A stretch of 64,000 nt of DNA. Source: Paracidovorax citrulli (GTDB taxonomy: Bacteria > Pseudomonadota > Gammaproteobacteria > Burkholderiales > Burkholderiaceae_C). Of this stretch, positions 28,854-37,327 are shown piece by piece. A model generated the notes under the pieces. That model made no database searches. It saw only the letters and a program-made list of their open reading frames with translations, and was not told the origin of the DNA. A program made the translations under genes and the position numbers. The DNA lies in the NCBI RefSeq assembly GCF_900100305.1, contig NZ_FNEY01000005.1, forward strand, positions 1 to 64,000, in the 5' to 3' direction. Position 1 is the stretch's first letter, and every line of letters starts with the position of its first letter.

Positions 28854-30173
28854 TCAGCCGCGGCCGGCCGCGCGGCGGTACAGCCGCAGCGTGGCCAGCA
28901 GGCCGCAGACCGCGGCGGCCGTCATCCACCAGCCCGGAGCGGCCTTGTCGCCCGACCATTCGATCAGGCCCGTGGCGACGGCCGGCGTGAAGCCGCCGAA
29001 CACCGCGGTCGCCAGGCTGTAGGCCAGCGAGAAGCCCACCGTGCGCACGTCCACCGGCATCACCTCGGTCAGCGCGACGACCATCGCGCCGTTGTAGCTC
29101 GCGTACAGGAAGGACAGCCACAGCTCCACCTCCAGCATGCGCGCGAAATCGGGAGCGGCCACCAGCCACTTCAGGGCCGGATAGGCGGTGAAGATGGTCA
29201 GCACGGTGAAGGCCACCAGCAGCGGCTTGCGGCCCACGCGGTCGGAGAGCGCGCCCATCACCGGCAGCCAGAAGAAGTTGGACAGCGCCACGCACAGCGT
29301 CACGACCAGCGCGTCCGTGGTGCTCAGGTGCAGCACGCTCTTGCCGAAGGTCGGCGTGTACACGGTGATGAGGTAGAACGACACGGTCGTCATCGACACC
29401 ATCATCATCCCCGCGATCACCAAGCCCCAGTTGGAGACGATGGAGCGGAAGATCTCGCGCGTGGAAGGACGGTGCCTGCGCGCCTTGAACTCCTCGGTCT
29501 CCTGCAGCGAGCGGCGGATGATGAACAGCACCGGCACGATCAGGCAACCCACGAAGAACGGCACCCGCCAGTAGAAGTCCGCGATCTCCTGCGGCACGAA
29601 GGTCACGTTGAGCCAGTAGCCCAGCGCCGCCGCGACGATGATCGCCACCTGCTGGCTGGCCGACTGCCAGCTCACGTAGAAGCCCTTGCGGCCCGGTGTC
29701 GCTATCTCGGCAAGGTACACCGACACCCCGCCCAGCTCCACGCCGGCCGAGAAGCCCTGCAGCAGGCGCCCGATCAGCACCAGCAGCGGCGCCGCCAGGC
29801 CGATGGTGGCGTGGCCGGGCACGCAGGCGATCAGCAGCGTGCCCAGCGCCATCAGCGCCAGCGTCACGATCAGCCCCTTGCGGCGGCCGACGCGGTCCAC
29901 GTACGCCCCGAGGAACACCGCCCCCAGCGGCCGCATGAGGAAGCCCGCGCCGAAGGTCATGAACGTCAGCATGAGCGAGGCGAACTCGTTGCCTGCGGGG
30001 AAGAACGCCTTGGAGATCTGCGTGGCGTAGAAGCCGAACAGGAAAAAATCGAACATCTCCATGAAATTGCCGCCCGTCACGCGCAGGACGGTGCCCACCT
30101 TGGACTGCGCGGGCGCGGACGGGGCGGCTTCGCTGCCGGAAGCCGCGATGAAGGATTGGTGTGAAGGAGTCAT
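28854..30173 (-). CDS. MFS metabolite:H+ symporter (CitA/tricarballylate-type)
   Basis: The protein, 439 residues from the ATG at 30173, has 12 predicted membrane helices and the metabolite:H+ symporter pattern: [16 protein letters not shown] in helix 1, [19 protein letters not shown], the loop DRVGRRKGL, and [22 protein letters not shown], all close to citrate/tricarballylate carriers. It would import a di- or tricarboxylate with protons across the inner membrane. A GTG ten codons upstream is an alternative start. It stands alone: its 5' side faces a fossil gene and its 3' side faces the effector gene. Confidence 0.87.
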   Translation of the reverse strand: MTPSHQSFIAASGSEAAPSAPAQSKVGTVLRVTGGNFMEMFDFFLFGFYATQISKAFFPAGNEFASLMLTFMTFGAGFLMRPLGAVFLGAYVDRVGRRKGLIVTLALMALGTLLIACVPGHATIGLAAPLLVLIGRLLQGFSAGVELGGVSVYLAEIATPGRKGFYVSWQSASQQVAIIVAAALGYWLNVTFVPQEIADFYWRVPFFVGCLIVPVLFIIRRSLQETEEFKARRHRPSTREIFRSIVSNWGLVIAGMMMVSMTTVSFYLITVYTPTFGKSVLHLSTTDALVVTLCVALSNFFWLPVMGALSDRVGRKPLLVAFTVLTIFTAYPALKWLVAAPDFARMLEVELWLSFLYASYNGAMVVALTEVMPVDVRTVGFSLAYSLATAVFGGFTPAVATGLIEWSGDKAAPGWWMTAAAVCGLLATLRLYRRAAGRG

Positions 30174-30286
30174 GGATGGCAGGAGCGCGGCGACGACAGG
30201 CACGCGCGTCCAGGAGTGGAAACAGTGGAATTAGAGCTCAGCCGTTCGCGAAATCCTTCCGTGGAATTGCGTATGCGGCCGGCGCG

Positions 30287-30428
30287 TCAGCCTGCCACCA
30301 CCGCTCCCACCAGCCAGACGTTCGCGACCGATATCACCCCGAACAGCGTCCCATGCCAGCACCCGCACCGCGCGCCCGTTCACGAAGCCGCCCATCACTC
30401 CGCGGTCGCTCGTGAACCGGATCAGCGG
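30287..30428 (-). pseudogene. C-terminal remnant of an Nramp-type metal transporter
   Basis: In the 422-bp gap 30174-30595, the minus strand encodes PLIRFTSDRGVMGGFVNGRA and then, after a one-base frameshift near 30350, LFGVISVANVWLVGAVVAG before TGA at 30287. This matches the terminal helix-loop-helix of Nramp/MntH-type manganese or iron transporters (a short conserved loop, then a hydrophobic last helix). The rest of the gene is missing; its 5' side is replaced by the interspersed repeat. The family assignment is from pattern only. Confidence 0.55.
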
Positions 30429-30594
30429 CCACGCCAGCAGACGCCGTGGAACCGGCTCTGCCGGGCCACAGGGCGTCGTCCCCTTTGGGGCTGAAGGCCG
30501 CGGCTCCGGGCCTGCCTGCGCAGGCCTGGACGTGCCTGAAGAGCTGCCGACTCCGGCGGCTGCGCGGAGGCGCCGAAGGCGACCCAGGGGGGGA
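30427..30594. repeat. Interspersed intergenic repeat, copy 2
   Basis: The same element as at 10459-10656, here about 170 bp because an internal block (GCCGTGCCCGGCACGGCG in copy 1) is absent. The central hairpin (30505-30515 with 30520-30530) is kept although its bases differ from copy 1. Its G-run ends two bases from the rimO stop codon, the same placement as copy 1 behind the M55 gene. Confidence 0.85.
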
Positions 30595-30595
30595 T

Positions 30596-31987
30596 TCAGA
30601 TCGGTCTTGCGACCAGGTCGTGCCCCTGCACGCCCACGATCTGCGCGCGCGTGAATTCGCCCACCTTCAGCTGCTTGCTGATCTTCTCGGGCGGCAGCAG
30701 GTGCACCACGCCGTCGATTTCCGGCGCATCGGCATAGCTGCGGCCCCGGCCGCCCTTGCGGCCCAGCGCCGGGGCATGGTCCACCAGCACCTGCATGGTC
30801 GCGCCCACGCGGCGGCGCAGGCGTTCGATGGAAACCTCTTCGGCCACGGCCATGAAGCGCGCGCGGCGCTCCTCGCGCACTTCCATCGGCAGCATGCCGG
30901 GAAGCTCGTTCGCGACGGCGCCGTCCACGTCGCTGTAGGCGAAGCAGCCCGCGCGGTCGATCTGCGCTTCGCGCAGGAAGTCCAGCAGGTGCTGGAATTC
31001 TTCTTCCGTCTCGCCGGGGAAGCCCGCGATGAAGGTGCTGCGGATCACCAGCTCCGGGCAGGCCTCGCGCCAGCGCTGGATGCGCTCCAGGTTGCGCTCG
31101 CCGCTCGCAGGCCGCTTCATGCGCCGGAGCACGTCGGGGTGGCTGTGCTGGAACGGCACGTCCAGGTAGGGCAGGATCTTGCCCGTGGCCATGAACGGGA
31201 TCACCTCGTCCACGCTGGGGTACGGATACACGTAATGCAGGCGCACCCAGGCGCCGTAGGGCTCGGCGATCTCGCCCAGCGTCTGCACCAGCTCCAGCAT
31301 GCGCGTCTTGACCGGCTTGCCGTCCCAGAAGCCGGTGCGGTACTTCACGTCCACGCCGTAGGCGGACGTGTCCTGGCTGATCACCAGCAGTTCCTTCACG
31401 CCACCCTCGAAGAGCGCCTTCGCCTCGCTCAGCACATCGCCCACGGGGCGCGAGACCAGGTCGCCGCGCATCGAGGGGATGATGCAGAAGGTGCAGCGGT
31501 GGTTGCAGCCCTCGCTGATCTTCAGGTACGCATAGTGCCTGGGCGTGAGCTTCACGCCCGCCACGCCGAAGCCGCCGGGCACGAGGTCGATGAACGGATC
31601 GTGCGGCTTGGGCAGGTTCTGGTGGACGGCGTCCATCACCTCCTGCGTGGCATGCGGGCCGGTCACGGCCAGCACGCTAGGGTGCATTTCGCGCACCAGG
31701 TTGCCGCCGCCCTCGCCCGCGCGCGCGCCCAGGCAGCCGGTGACGATCACCTTGCCGTTCTCGGCCAGCGCCTCGCCGATGGTGTCGAGGCTTTCCTTCA
31801 CGGCATCGTCGATGAAGCCGCAGGTGTTGACGATGACGAGGTCGGCGCCCTCGAAGGTCTTGGAAGTCTGGTAACCCTCGGCGCTCAGCTGCGTGAGGAT
31901 GAGTTCGGAATCCGTGAGGGCCTTCGGGCAGCCGAGGCTCACGAACCCGACCTTGGGTGTTTTCGTGGGGGAGAGAACGTCGCTCAT
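30596..31987 (-). CDS. rimO: Ribosomal protein uS12 methylthiotransferase
   Basis: RimO adds a methylthio group to an aspartate of ribosomal protein S12. The 463-residue protein has the UPF0004 domain with three conserved cysteines ([27 protein letters not shown]), the radical-SAM motif CNHRCTFC at about residues 169-176, which binds the second 4Fe-4S cluster, and a C-terminal TRAM domain. Length and motifs are standard. It is a single-gene unit whose 3' end abuts the interspersed repeat. Confidence 0.96.
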   Translation of the reverse strand: MSDVLSPTKTPKVGFVSLGCPKALTDSELILTQLSAEGYQTSKTFEGADLVIVNTCGFIDDAVKESLDTIGEALAENGKVIVTGCLGARAGEGGGNLVREMHPSVLAVTGPHATQEVMDAVHQNLPKPHDPFIDLVPGGFGVAGVKLTPRHYAYLKISEGCNHRCTFCIIPSMRGDLVSRPVGDVLSEAKALFEGGVKELLVISQDTSAYGVDVKYRTGFWDGKPVKTRMLELVQTLGEIAEPYGAWVRLHYVYPYPSVDEVIPFMATGKILPYLDVPFQHSHPDVLRRMKRPASGERNLERIQRWREACPELVIRSTFIAGFPGETEEEFQHLLDFLREAQIDRAGCFAYSDVDGAVANELPGMLPMEVREERRARFMAVAEEVSIERLRRRVGATMQVLVDHAPALGRKGGRGRSYADAPEIDGVVHLLPPEKISKQLKVGEFTRAQIVGVQGHDLVARPI

Positions 31988-32126
31988 CCCCGTATTGTCC
32001 CAGTTCCGGCCGCGCGGCGCCTGCCTTTCGCGCCGGGCCGATTCCGGTACAGGCGCGGGGGGGCGGAGAACGGACTACCGCTGCCGGGCGGAGGGAACCG
32101 TTGCCGGCGCCCGCAGCCTGCTCCCT

Positions 32127-32666
32127 TCAGCGCTTGATGCCGAAGGCGTTCAGCATCTGCTCCGTCTGCTTCTGCATCTGCTCCTGCATCTGCGTGAACA
32201 TGGCCTGCGACTGGTCGCGGTACTGCCCCATCACGCCCTGGTAGAGCGGCGACTGCGGGTTCATGAACTGGGTCCACATCTCGGGCGTGAAGCCCTGCGA
32301 CTGCTCGGCCACGCGCGCCTGGAAGTCCGAGAACATCTGCACGTTCTTCTCCAGGTAGGCGCCCATGAAGCCCTGCATCGCGTGGCCGTAGAAGCGGATG
32401 ATGTTGGCCAGCACGGCCTCGGTGAACATGGGCGCGCCGCCGGCCTCTTCTTCCAGGATGATCTGCAGGAGGATGCTGCGCGTGAGGTCCTCGCCGGTCT
32501 TGGCGTCGCGCACGGCCACTTCCTCGCCGTCGATGACGAGCTGCTTGACTTCCGCCAGCGTGATGTAGGTGGAGGTGGAGGTGTCGTAGAGCCGGCGGTT
32601 CGGATACTTCTTGATGACCCGCTGCGGGGCGCGGGGCGATGGGGATTCGGACGGGGAATCGGGCAC
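32127..32666 (-). CDS. phaR: Polyhydroxyalkanoate synthesis repressor PhaR
   Basis: PhaR represses phasin and its own gene and is released when it binds PHB granules. The 179-residue protein has the PHB/PHA accumulation DNA-binding domain (VIKKYPNRRLYDTSTSTYITL at about residues 17-37, conserved IKKYxNRRLYDT) and the adjoining PhaR domain, then a Gln/Met-rich coiled tail (MQEQMQKQTEQM). I chose the GTG at 32666, preceded by AAGGAG six bases away; an upstream GTG would put that Shine-Dalgarno inside the gene. PHB metabolism is also represented by the 3-hydroxybutyrate dehydrogenase at 42598. Confidence 0.94.
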   Translation of the reverse strand: MPDSPSESPSPRAPQRVIKKYPNRRLYDTSTSTYITLAEVKQLVIDGEEVAVRDAKTGEDLTRSILLQIILEEEAGGAPMFTEAVLANIIRFYGHAMQGFMGAYLEKNVQMFSDFQARVAEQSQGFTPEMWTQFMNPQSPLYQGVMGQYRDQSQAMFTQMQEQMQKQTEQMLNAFGIKR

Positions 32667-32884
32667 GGCGGGCTCCTTGCACACCCGGGGCCGGAAATGG
32701 CCCCAGAACTTTTCGTTATGGCTGTCCGCCCGATTCTAGGGAGGGGGACGCGGCGGGGCCGCGAAGGAATACCCTGACGCGGCGGCGGGGTCACACCCGG
32801 GGCATTCCGCTGTGCGGCATATTCCGTACCCATGCCTTAAGATGCAGCATACGTCCTTCCACCGGCTCTCATTGCGGAGGCCTC

Positions 32885-33373
32885 TTGCTCCCACCCCTGT
32901 GCATGGCCCTGTTGACCGCCGCGCTGCCCTCCAGCGCGGACCCCGTGCAGTCCGCGCCTGCGAAGCCGTCGCTGGCGGCGAGCGCCGCGGCGTCCCCGGA
33001 CGTTGCACGGCGCACCGGGGAGTGGCTCACCATCCACGGCTTTCCCGAAGTGCCCAACGGCGATCTGGTGCAGATCGATCCGACCGCCCAGCAGTGGCAG
33101 GACCAGATCGCGGTGGATCTGCGCGTGTCGCGCAGCAGCATGCGCATGAACCATCGCAAGCTGTCCTACCGGTCCTACCAGGGCATGGCCGTGTTCGACT
33201 GCGTGCGGCGCAAGGGCTGGTACCTGTCTCTGCAGTATTACCAGGAGCCGCTGTGGCGGGGCCCCGTCACCGCCCGGCTCGACTTCCGCGAGCACGAGGC
33301 CCCGGTCACCTTCACAGGCGTGCCGGGCAACCCCGCGGACAAGCTCGTCCGCGCGGCCTGCCGCAATCGCTAG
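32885..33373 (+). CDS. Exported protein resembling surface-adhesin protein E
   Basis: The exported part begins with a short signal-like stretch (LCMALLTAALPSSADP) and continues with a domain of about 110 residues. That domain has YRSYQGMAVFDCVRRKGWYL and a second Cys near the C-terminus, a pattern like the surface-adhesin E / small exported beta-domain families. I favour a TTG at 32885 preceded by GGAGG; the ATG at 32903 would leave a very short signal peptide, and the open frame upstream of 32885 is not protein-like. No operon partner is evident. Function is unproved. Confidence 0.6.
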   Translation: MLPPLCMALLTAALPSSADPVQSAPAKPSLAASAAASPDVARRTGEWLTIHGFPEVPNGDLVQIDPTAQQWQDQIAVDLRVSRSSMRMNHRKLSYRSYQGMAVFDCVRRKGWYLSLQYYQEPLWRGPVTARLDFREHEAPVTFTGVPGNPADKLVRAACRNR

Positions 33374-33482
33374 CGGCAACGGCCGGCCCGTGCATGCCCA
33401 CGGGCATCGTCGCCATCGGCCGACAGGCGTGCCCGCGCCCGGTGCCTAGATTGGAAGCTTTCCCTTTCCAGGAGCTTTCCCC

Positions 33483-34082
33483 ATGGCATCTTCCTCCAAC
33501 GGAACTTCCGCTTCCTCCTCCATGGCCCGTGGCCGCCGCATCGCCCTGCTCGTCACCGACGGCTTCGAGCAGGCCGAGCTGACCGGCCCCCGCGACGCCC
33601 TGGAAGGCGCCGGGTTCGACGCGCAGATCGTGGCCCCGAAGCCGGGCCAGGTCCAGGGCTTCAACCACGTGGACAAGGCCGACCGCTTCGACGTGGACCA
33701 GACGCTGGACCAGGCGTCGCCCGACGCATTCGACGCGGTCGTGCTGCCCGGCGGCGTCGTGAATGCCGACGAATTGCGTACCGACGAAAAGGCCCGGGCC
33801 TTCGTGCAGGCGATCGACCGCGCGGGCAAGCCCGTGGCCGTGATCTGCCACGGCGCCTGGCTGCTGATCGATGCGGGCCTGGTCAAGGGCAAAACCCTGA
33901 CCAGCTGGCCGAGCCTCGCGACCGACCTGCGCAACGCCGGCGCCCAATGGGTGGACCGGCCCGTCCAGGTCGAGGGCCGCTGGATCAGCAGCCGCAAGCC
34001 CGACGACATCCCGCAGTTCAACGAACAGATCCTGAAGACGCTCCAGCAGGGCGCCGGCACGGAACGCGAAGCCCGCAGCTGA
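33483..34082 (+). CDS. DJ-1/PfpI family protein (YhbO/YraA-like deglycase or protease)
   Basis: The 199-residue protein has a Ser-rich N-terminus and then a DJ-1/PfpI fold: RRIALLVTDGFEQAEL with the conserved Glu, VVLPGGVVNADELR, and the nucleophile elbow AVICHGAWLLIDAG containing the catalytic Cys followed by His. Members are described as glyoxalase III, deglycase or stress chaperone/protease; the exact activity is debated. A short gene of unknown function follows 16 bp downstream and probably shares the transcript. Confidence 0.88.
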   Translation: MASSSNGTSASSSMARGRRIALLVTDGFEQAELTGPRDALEGAGFDAQIVAPKPGQVQGFNHVDKADRFDVDQTLDQASPDAFDAVVLPGGVVNADELRTDEKARAFVQAIDRAGKPVAVICHGAWLLIDAGLVKGKTLTSWPSLATDLRNAGAQWVDRPVQVEGRWISSRKPDDIPQFNEQILKTLQQGAGTEREARS

Positions 34083-34098
34083 CCCGGAGAGACGCACC

Positions 34099-34278
34099 AT
34101 GGTGACCCAGCTCGACTCCCCCGACGGCAAGCCCCGCAAGGACCCGGACCGCCCCAGCCCCACCTTCGTGGAAACGGACGACCGCAGAAGCATCGAGAAA
34201 AAGCCCCGCCCGCCCTCGCACGGCGACACCGCGGCGCCAGACCCGGAAGGCACCCGCCAGGACGGCCTCACAGACTGA
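34099..34278 (+). CDS. Short hydrophilic hypothetical protein, 59 aa
   Basis: An ATG preceded by GGAGA opens a 59-codon frame ending in TGA. The product (MVTQLDSPDGKPRKDPDRP...) is almost entirely charged, Pro- and Asp-rich and probably disordered. It lies 16 bp behind the PfpI gene, which supports co-expression under stress. Codon third positions are G/C-rich like true genes here. Function unknown. Confidence 0.5.
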   Translation: MVTQLDSPDGKPRKDPDRPSPTFVETDDRRSIEKKPRPPSHGDTAAPDPEGTRQDGLTD

Positions 34279-34418
34279 AACGGTGCGGCGGCCACCCCGG
34301 CCTATCATGGTTCCGCCATTCAGAAGAGGCCCGCGCACCGGGCCCTGTCCAGGGAGGGACCATGCCACCATATCGACCCGCGACGCCGGCTGGCGCGGCA
34401 CGCGCCACCCGCCGCGCC

Positions 34419-34883
34419 ATGCGCCACCTCATCCTCGCCGCCGCGCTGTCTTGCCTGGCCATGCCGGGCGGCGCCCAGCCGGTCTATCGCTGCGGCAACA
34501 CGTACGGACAGCAAGCCTGCCGGGGCGGCCGTGTGGTGGATACCGCCCCGCAGATCATTTCGTCCGGCCCGGCGCAGGGAACCTCCACCGTCTATTTCTG
34601 CCGCGGCCGGGCGGGCGGCAGGTTCTGGACACCCCGCCACTGCCATGAGCACGGGGCCTGGGTGGACCGCACCGAAACCGTGCCCGCGGGGATGCCGTGG
34701 GAAGAACAGCGCGCCGCAGCCATCGCCCAGCGCCGGCAGATGGGCGCGCTCGCGGCCCCCGCGCCGCGCCGGCGATCGGCCAATGACGGTCTGGCTGCGA
34801 GCCATCGCCGGACCGGCCCGCCACGGCGCCCGCCGCATCCACGGCCCGCCGGAACCGCTCGTCCAGCACCGCACTCACGTTGA
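34419..34883 (+). CDS. Exported DUF4124-like protein
   Basis: A signal peptide (MRHLILAAALSCLAMPGGAQ, cleavage before PVYRCG) is followed by YRCGNTYGQQACRGG, the pattern of DUF4124-type small exported proteins, and two more cysteines (YFCRGR; RHCHEHG) that could pair in the periplasm. The last 50 residues are Arg/Pro-rich and low complexity. An ATG at 34362 would add 19 residues in front of the signal peptide and is less likely. Function unknown. Confidence 0.65.
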   Translation: MRHLILAAALSCLAMPGGAQPVYRCGNTYGQQACRGGRVVDTAPQIISSGPAQGTSTVYFCRGRAGGRFWTPRHCHEHGAWVDRTETVPAGMPWEEQRAAAIAQRRQMGALAAPAPRRRSANDGLAASHRRTGPPRRPPHPRPAGTARPAPHSR

Positions 34884-34958
34884 GCATGCCGGTGCGGTGG
34901 ATGCTCCGCCCTACACTGTCGGGCCATCGCAACCCTTCCCTGCGGAGAGAAAGCACCC

Positions 34959-35438
34959 ATGGCCACACACACCGCCACCGTCGCCTGGCAACGCGGCACC
35001 GACGATTTCCTGGACAGGCGCTACCACCGCGCCCACACATGGCAGTTCGACGGCGGAGCCACGGTGGCGGCCTCGTCCTCGCCCCACGTCGTGCCACTGC
35101 CCTGCTCCGACGCGGCCGCGGTCGATCCGGAAGAGGCCTACATCGCCGCGCTCTCCAGCTGCCACATGCTGTGGTTCATGGACTTCGCCAGCCGCGCGGG
35201 CCTGCGCCTCGACAGCTACACCGATACGGCCACCGGCACCATGGCGAAGAACGAGGCCGGGCAGATCGCCGTCACCCATGTGCGGCTGCGCCCCGTCACG
35301 CGCTTCGACGCGGCGCATGCGCCCGGCGCGGAGCAACTGGAGGCCCTGCACCGCCAGGCCCATGCATCGTGCTTCCTGGCCAATTCGGTCAGGACGCAGA
35401 TCGACTGCGAGCCCGTGCTGGAGATCACCGGGAACTGA
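34959..35438 (+). CDS. OsmC family protein
   Basis: A 159-residue OsmC/Ohr-fold protein. The two redox cysteines sit in EEAYIAALSSCHMLWFMDFA (about residue 69) and HASCFLANSV (about residue 139), the paired cysteines that reduce organic hydroperoxides in this family. It probably acts as a cytoplasmic dimer protecting against peroxides. It is a single gene closed by a bidirectional terminator. Confidence 0.88.
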   Translation: MATHTATVAWQRGTDDFLDRRYHRAHTWQFDGGATVAASSSPHVVPLPCSDAAAVDPEEAYIAALSSCHMLWFMDFASRAGLRLDSYTDTATGTMAKNEAGQIAVTHVRLRPVTRFDAAHAPGAEQLEALHRQAHASCFLANSVRTQIDCEPVLEITGN

Positions 35439-35467
35439 AAAAGCCCTCCTTCGAGGGCTTTGCTTTG
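35439..35467. terminator. Bidirectional terminator
   Basis: AAAGCCCTC and GAGGGCTTT around a CTTC tetraloop (35440-35461), with A's on the left and a T-rich stretch on the right. It serves the convergent OsmC and IPTL-CTERM genes. Confidence 0.88.
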
Positions 35468-35498
35468 CACCACGTCGCGTGGCCCGTGCGAGGCACCT

Positions 35499-37211
35499 TC
35501 AGCCGCGGCGCCGGATCGTGGCGATCGCGAACAGCGCCAACAGCGAGGACATGAGCAGCATGCCCCACTCGGACAGCGTCGGAATGGACGCCGGAGCCGG
35601 GGGCGCCGGGGGTTCGGCCACCGGAGCGGCCGGCCCTCCGGCAGTCGCGGATGCCGCGGTGCACACCTCCGTGCCGGGAGTGGTGCCCGTCTGCGCCTGC
35701 GGGGTCACGCAGAAGAACAGGAACTGGCCCGCGTCCGACGCGGTCGGGGTGTAGGTGGCCGCGGTGCCGACCGTGAATCCGCCCGCGGGCGACGTGCCGG
35801 ATGCGCTGCGCACCCAGCGGAAGGTCGAGACCGATTCCGCATCGTTCTGCGCATCGCCGTAGGTATAGGTGCCGGTCAGCGGCACGCCCTGCTGCGGGGC
35901 CCCGCCGATCGTGACGGCGGAGGCCACCGGCGCGGTGTTGGGGTCCACGGTGATGGTCACCGTGGCGGTGTCGCACTGCGTGGCGTCGGGCGCCGGCAGG
36001 CAGAGCCGGTACTGGAAGGTGTCGGTGCCGGTCACGTTGGCATTGGGCGTGTACGTGTAGGCGCCGGTGGCCGGGTCCATCGTGACCGTGCCGCGCGTGG
36101 GCGAGGAGGACACGTTGAAGGTGGCGCCCTGCGGGAACAGGTCGTTGTTCGGCACGCTGGCGCTGACGGGCGTGTTGGGCGTGGTGCTCGCCCTGTCGTC
36201 CACGGCATCGAGCCCGACGGTGATCCGGACCGTGGCGTTCGCGCACTGGTCGGTATCCGGCGCCGGCTTGCACACGGTGTAGTCGAACGCATCGACGCCC
36301 GTGAAACCCGGCGCGGGCGTGTACGTGTAGGTCCCGTCGTCGTTCATCACCGCCGAGCCATGGGCCGGGTCGGAAATCTTCGTCCAGCGCGAGCCCGCCG
36401 GCGCGGTGTCGTTCGCCGCGGCGTTGCCGGAGACGGGCGTGTCCACCCGCGTGGCGCTGGCGTCGTTGGAGGCCCCCACGGCACCCGGCGGCAGCGCGAC
36501 GGGCTGGCTGCCGTAGTCCACCCACGACGTATCGACAGGCACCGGGTCCGCGATGGCGATGTTGTCCAGCTCGAAGTTCGCGCCCCGGATCTCGATGCGG
36601 CCGAAACGCACGCTCGTGCCCTGCAGCAGCAGGTTCACGTAGCCGTACGGCTCCCGGTCGTTCATGCCCGCGAAGTTGGGGTTCGGGTTGCCGAAGTAGG
36701 CAGCCTTTGCATACTGCTGGCCGTCCAGCGCCGTGATGTTGCCAGGACCTTGCAGCAGGGTAACCAGCGAGGCCGTGGTGAACTCGGCCAGCAGGTTGTT
36801 GTCCGTGTCGTAGAACCGGATGATGTTGGTCGCATCCCCCGCGGACCACCAGAAGCCCACGTACTGCCGGTTGCCGGTCAGCGTGACCGAGATCGTGCCG
36901 GAGCCCACCGACAGGAACTGCCCGGTGCCGCCCGCGCCGCCATATTGCGACGCGGCAGCGCGGTTGCCCGAAGTGGCCGTGTAGTTGCCGATGGCCCAGT
37001 TGCCCGAGGCACCGATCGGGCCGGCAGACTGAAAGCGCTCGACCGTGGCACCCGTGCGCGTCGTGTCCTGCTGGCCGGGGGCCGAGAGGTACATGCCGAG
37101 CGTCTGGGCAGACACCGCGGGGCTCCACAGGGCGGCCGACGCGGAGACGGCGGCGAGTGCGAGTTTCCAGGATGGGCGGAAAGAACGGGGACAGGAGCTG
37201 CGTTGGTCCAT
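35499..37211 (-). CDS. IPTL-CTERM sorted surface protein with Ig-like repeats
   Basis: The 570-residue protein has a signal peptide (cleavage near VSAQTLG), an N-terminal beta-rich domain of about 210 residues, then two cadherin-like/VCBS-type repeats containing DDGTYTYTPAPGFTG and DPATGAYTYTPNANVTG. A further Ig-like segment and a Pro/Ala linker follow. It ends in the sorting signal IPTLSEW, a hydrophobic helix and RRRG, the IPTL-CTERM tripartite signal recognised by exosortase-like systems. The two repeats carry a matching Cys pair each (VCKPAPDTDQC; LCLPAPDATQC). It is probably an exported, processed surface or matrix protein. The sorting enzyme is not in this window. Confidence 0.88.
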   Translation of the reverse strand: MDQRSSCPRSFRPSWKLALAAVSASAALWSPAVSAQTLGMYLSAPGQQDTTRTGATVERFQSAGPIGASGNWAIGNYTATSGNRAAASQYGGAGGTGQFLSVGSGTISVTLTGNRQYVGFWWSAGDATNIIRFYDTDNNLLAEFTTASLVTLLQGPGNITALDGQQYAKAAYFGNPNPNFAGMNDREPYGYVNLLLQGTSVRFGRIEIRGANFELDNIAIADPVPVDTSWVDYGSQPVALPPGAVGASNDASATRVDTPVSGNAAANDTAPAGSRWTKISDPAHGSAVMNDDGTYTYTPAPGFTGVDAFDYTVCKPAPDTDQCANATVRITVGLDAVDDRASTTPNTPVSASVPNNDLFPQGATFNVSSSPTRGTVTMDPATGAYTYTPNANVTGTDTFQYRLCLPAPDATQCDTATVTITVDPNTAPVASAVTIGGAPQQGVPLTGTYTYGDAQNDAESVSTFRWVRSASGTSPAGGFTVGTAATYTPTASDAGQFLFFCVTPQAQTGTTPGTEVCTAASATAGGPAAPVAEPPAPPAPASIPTLSEWGMLLMSSLLALFAIATIRRRG

Positions 37212-37221
37212 TGGCTTTTCT

Positions 37222-37299
37222 CTGAAAGTTGGCGGTAAAAGGCGTCGGGCGAATGCACTTGCATCGCGGTGGAACGCTTTTACGGCAGATAGCTTTCAG
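37222..37299 (-). promoter_or_regulatory. Nested inverted repeats in the leader of the IPTL-CTERM gene
   Basis: Two sets of perfect 7-bp arms are nested: CTGAAAG (37222-37228) with CTTTCAG (37293-37299), and GTAAAAG (37235-37241) with CTTTTAC (37277-37283). Between them GCGAATGC and GCATCGC form an imperfect inner stem. The structure ends 11 bp before the start codon, so it would fold in the mRNA leader and could control translation or be an operator. Confidence 0.55.
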
Positions 37300-37327
37300 T
37301 AATCGCCAGTTGACAATGATTGACGTT

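Noticed and set aside
30241-30270. Second PIP-box candidate (TTCGC at 30245)
   Set aside because: No TTCGB follows at the required 15-bp distance and no effector-like gene lies downstream.
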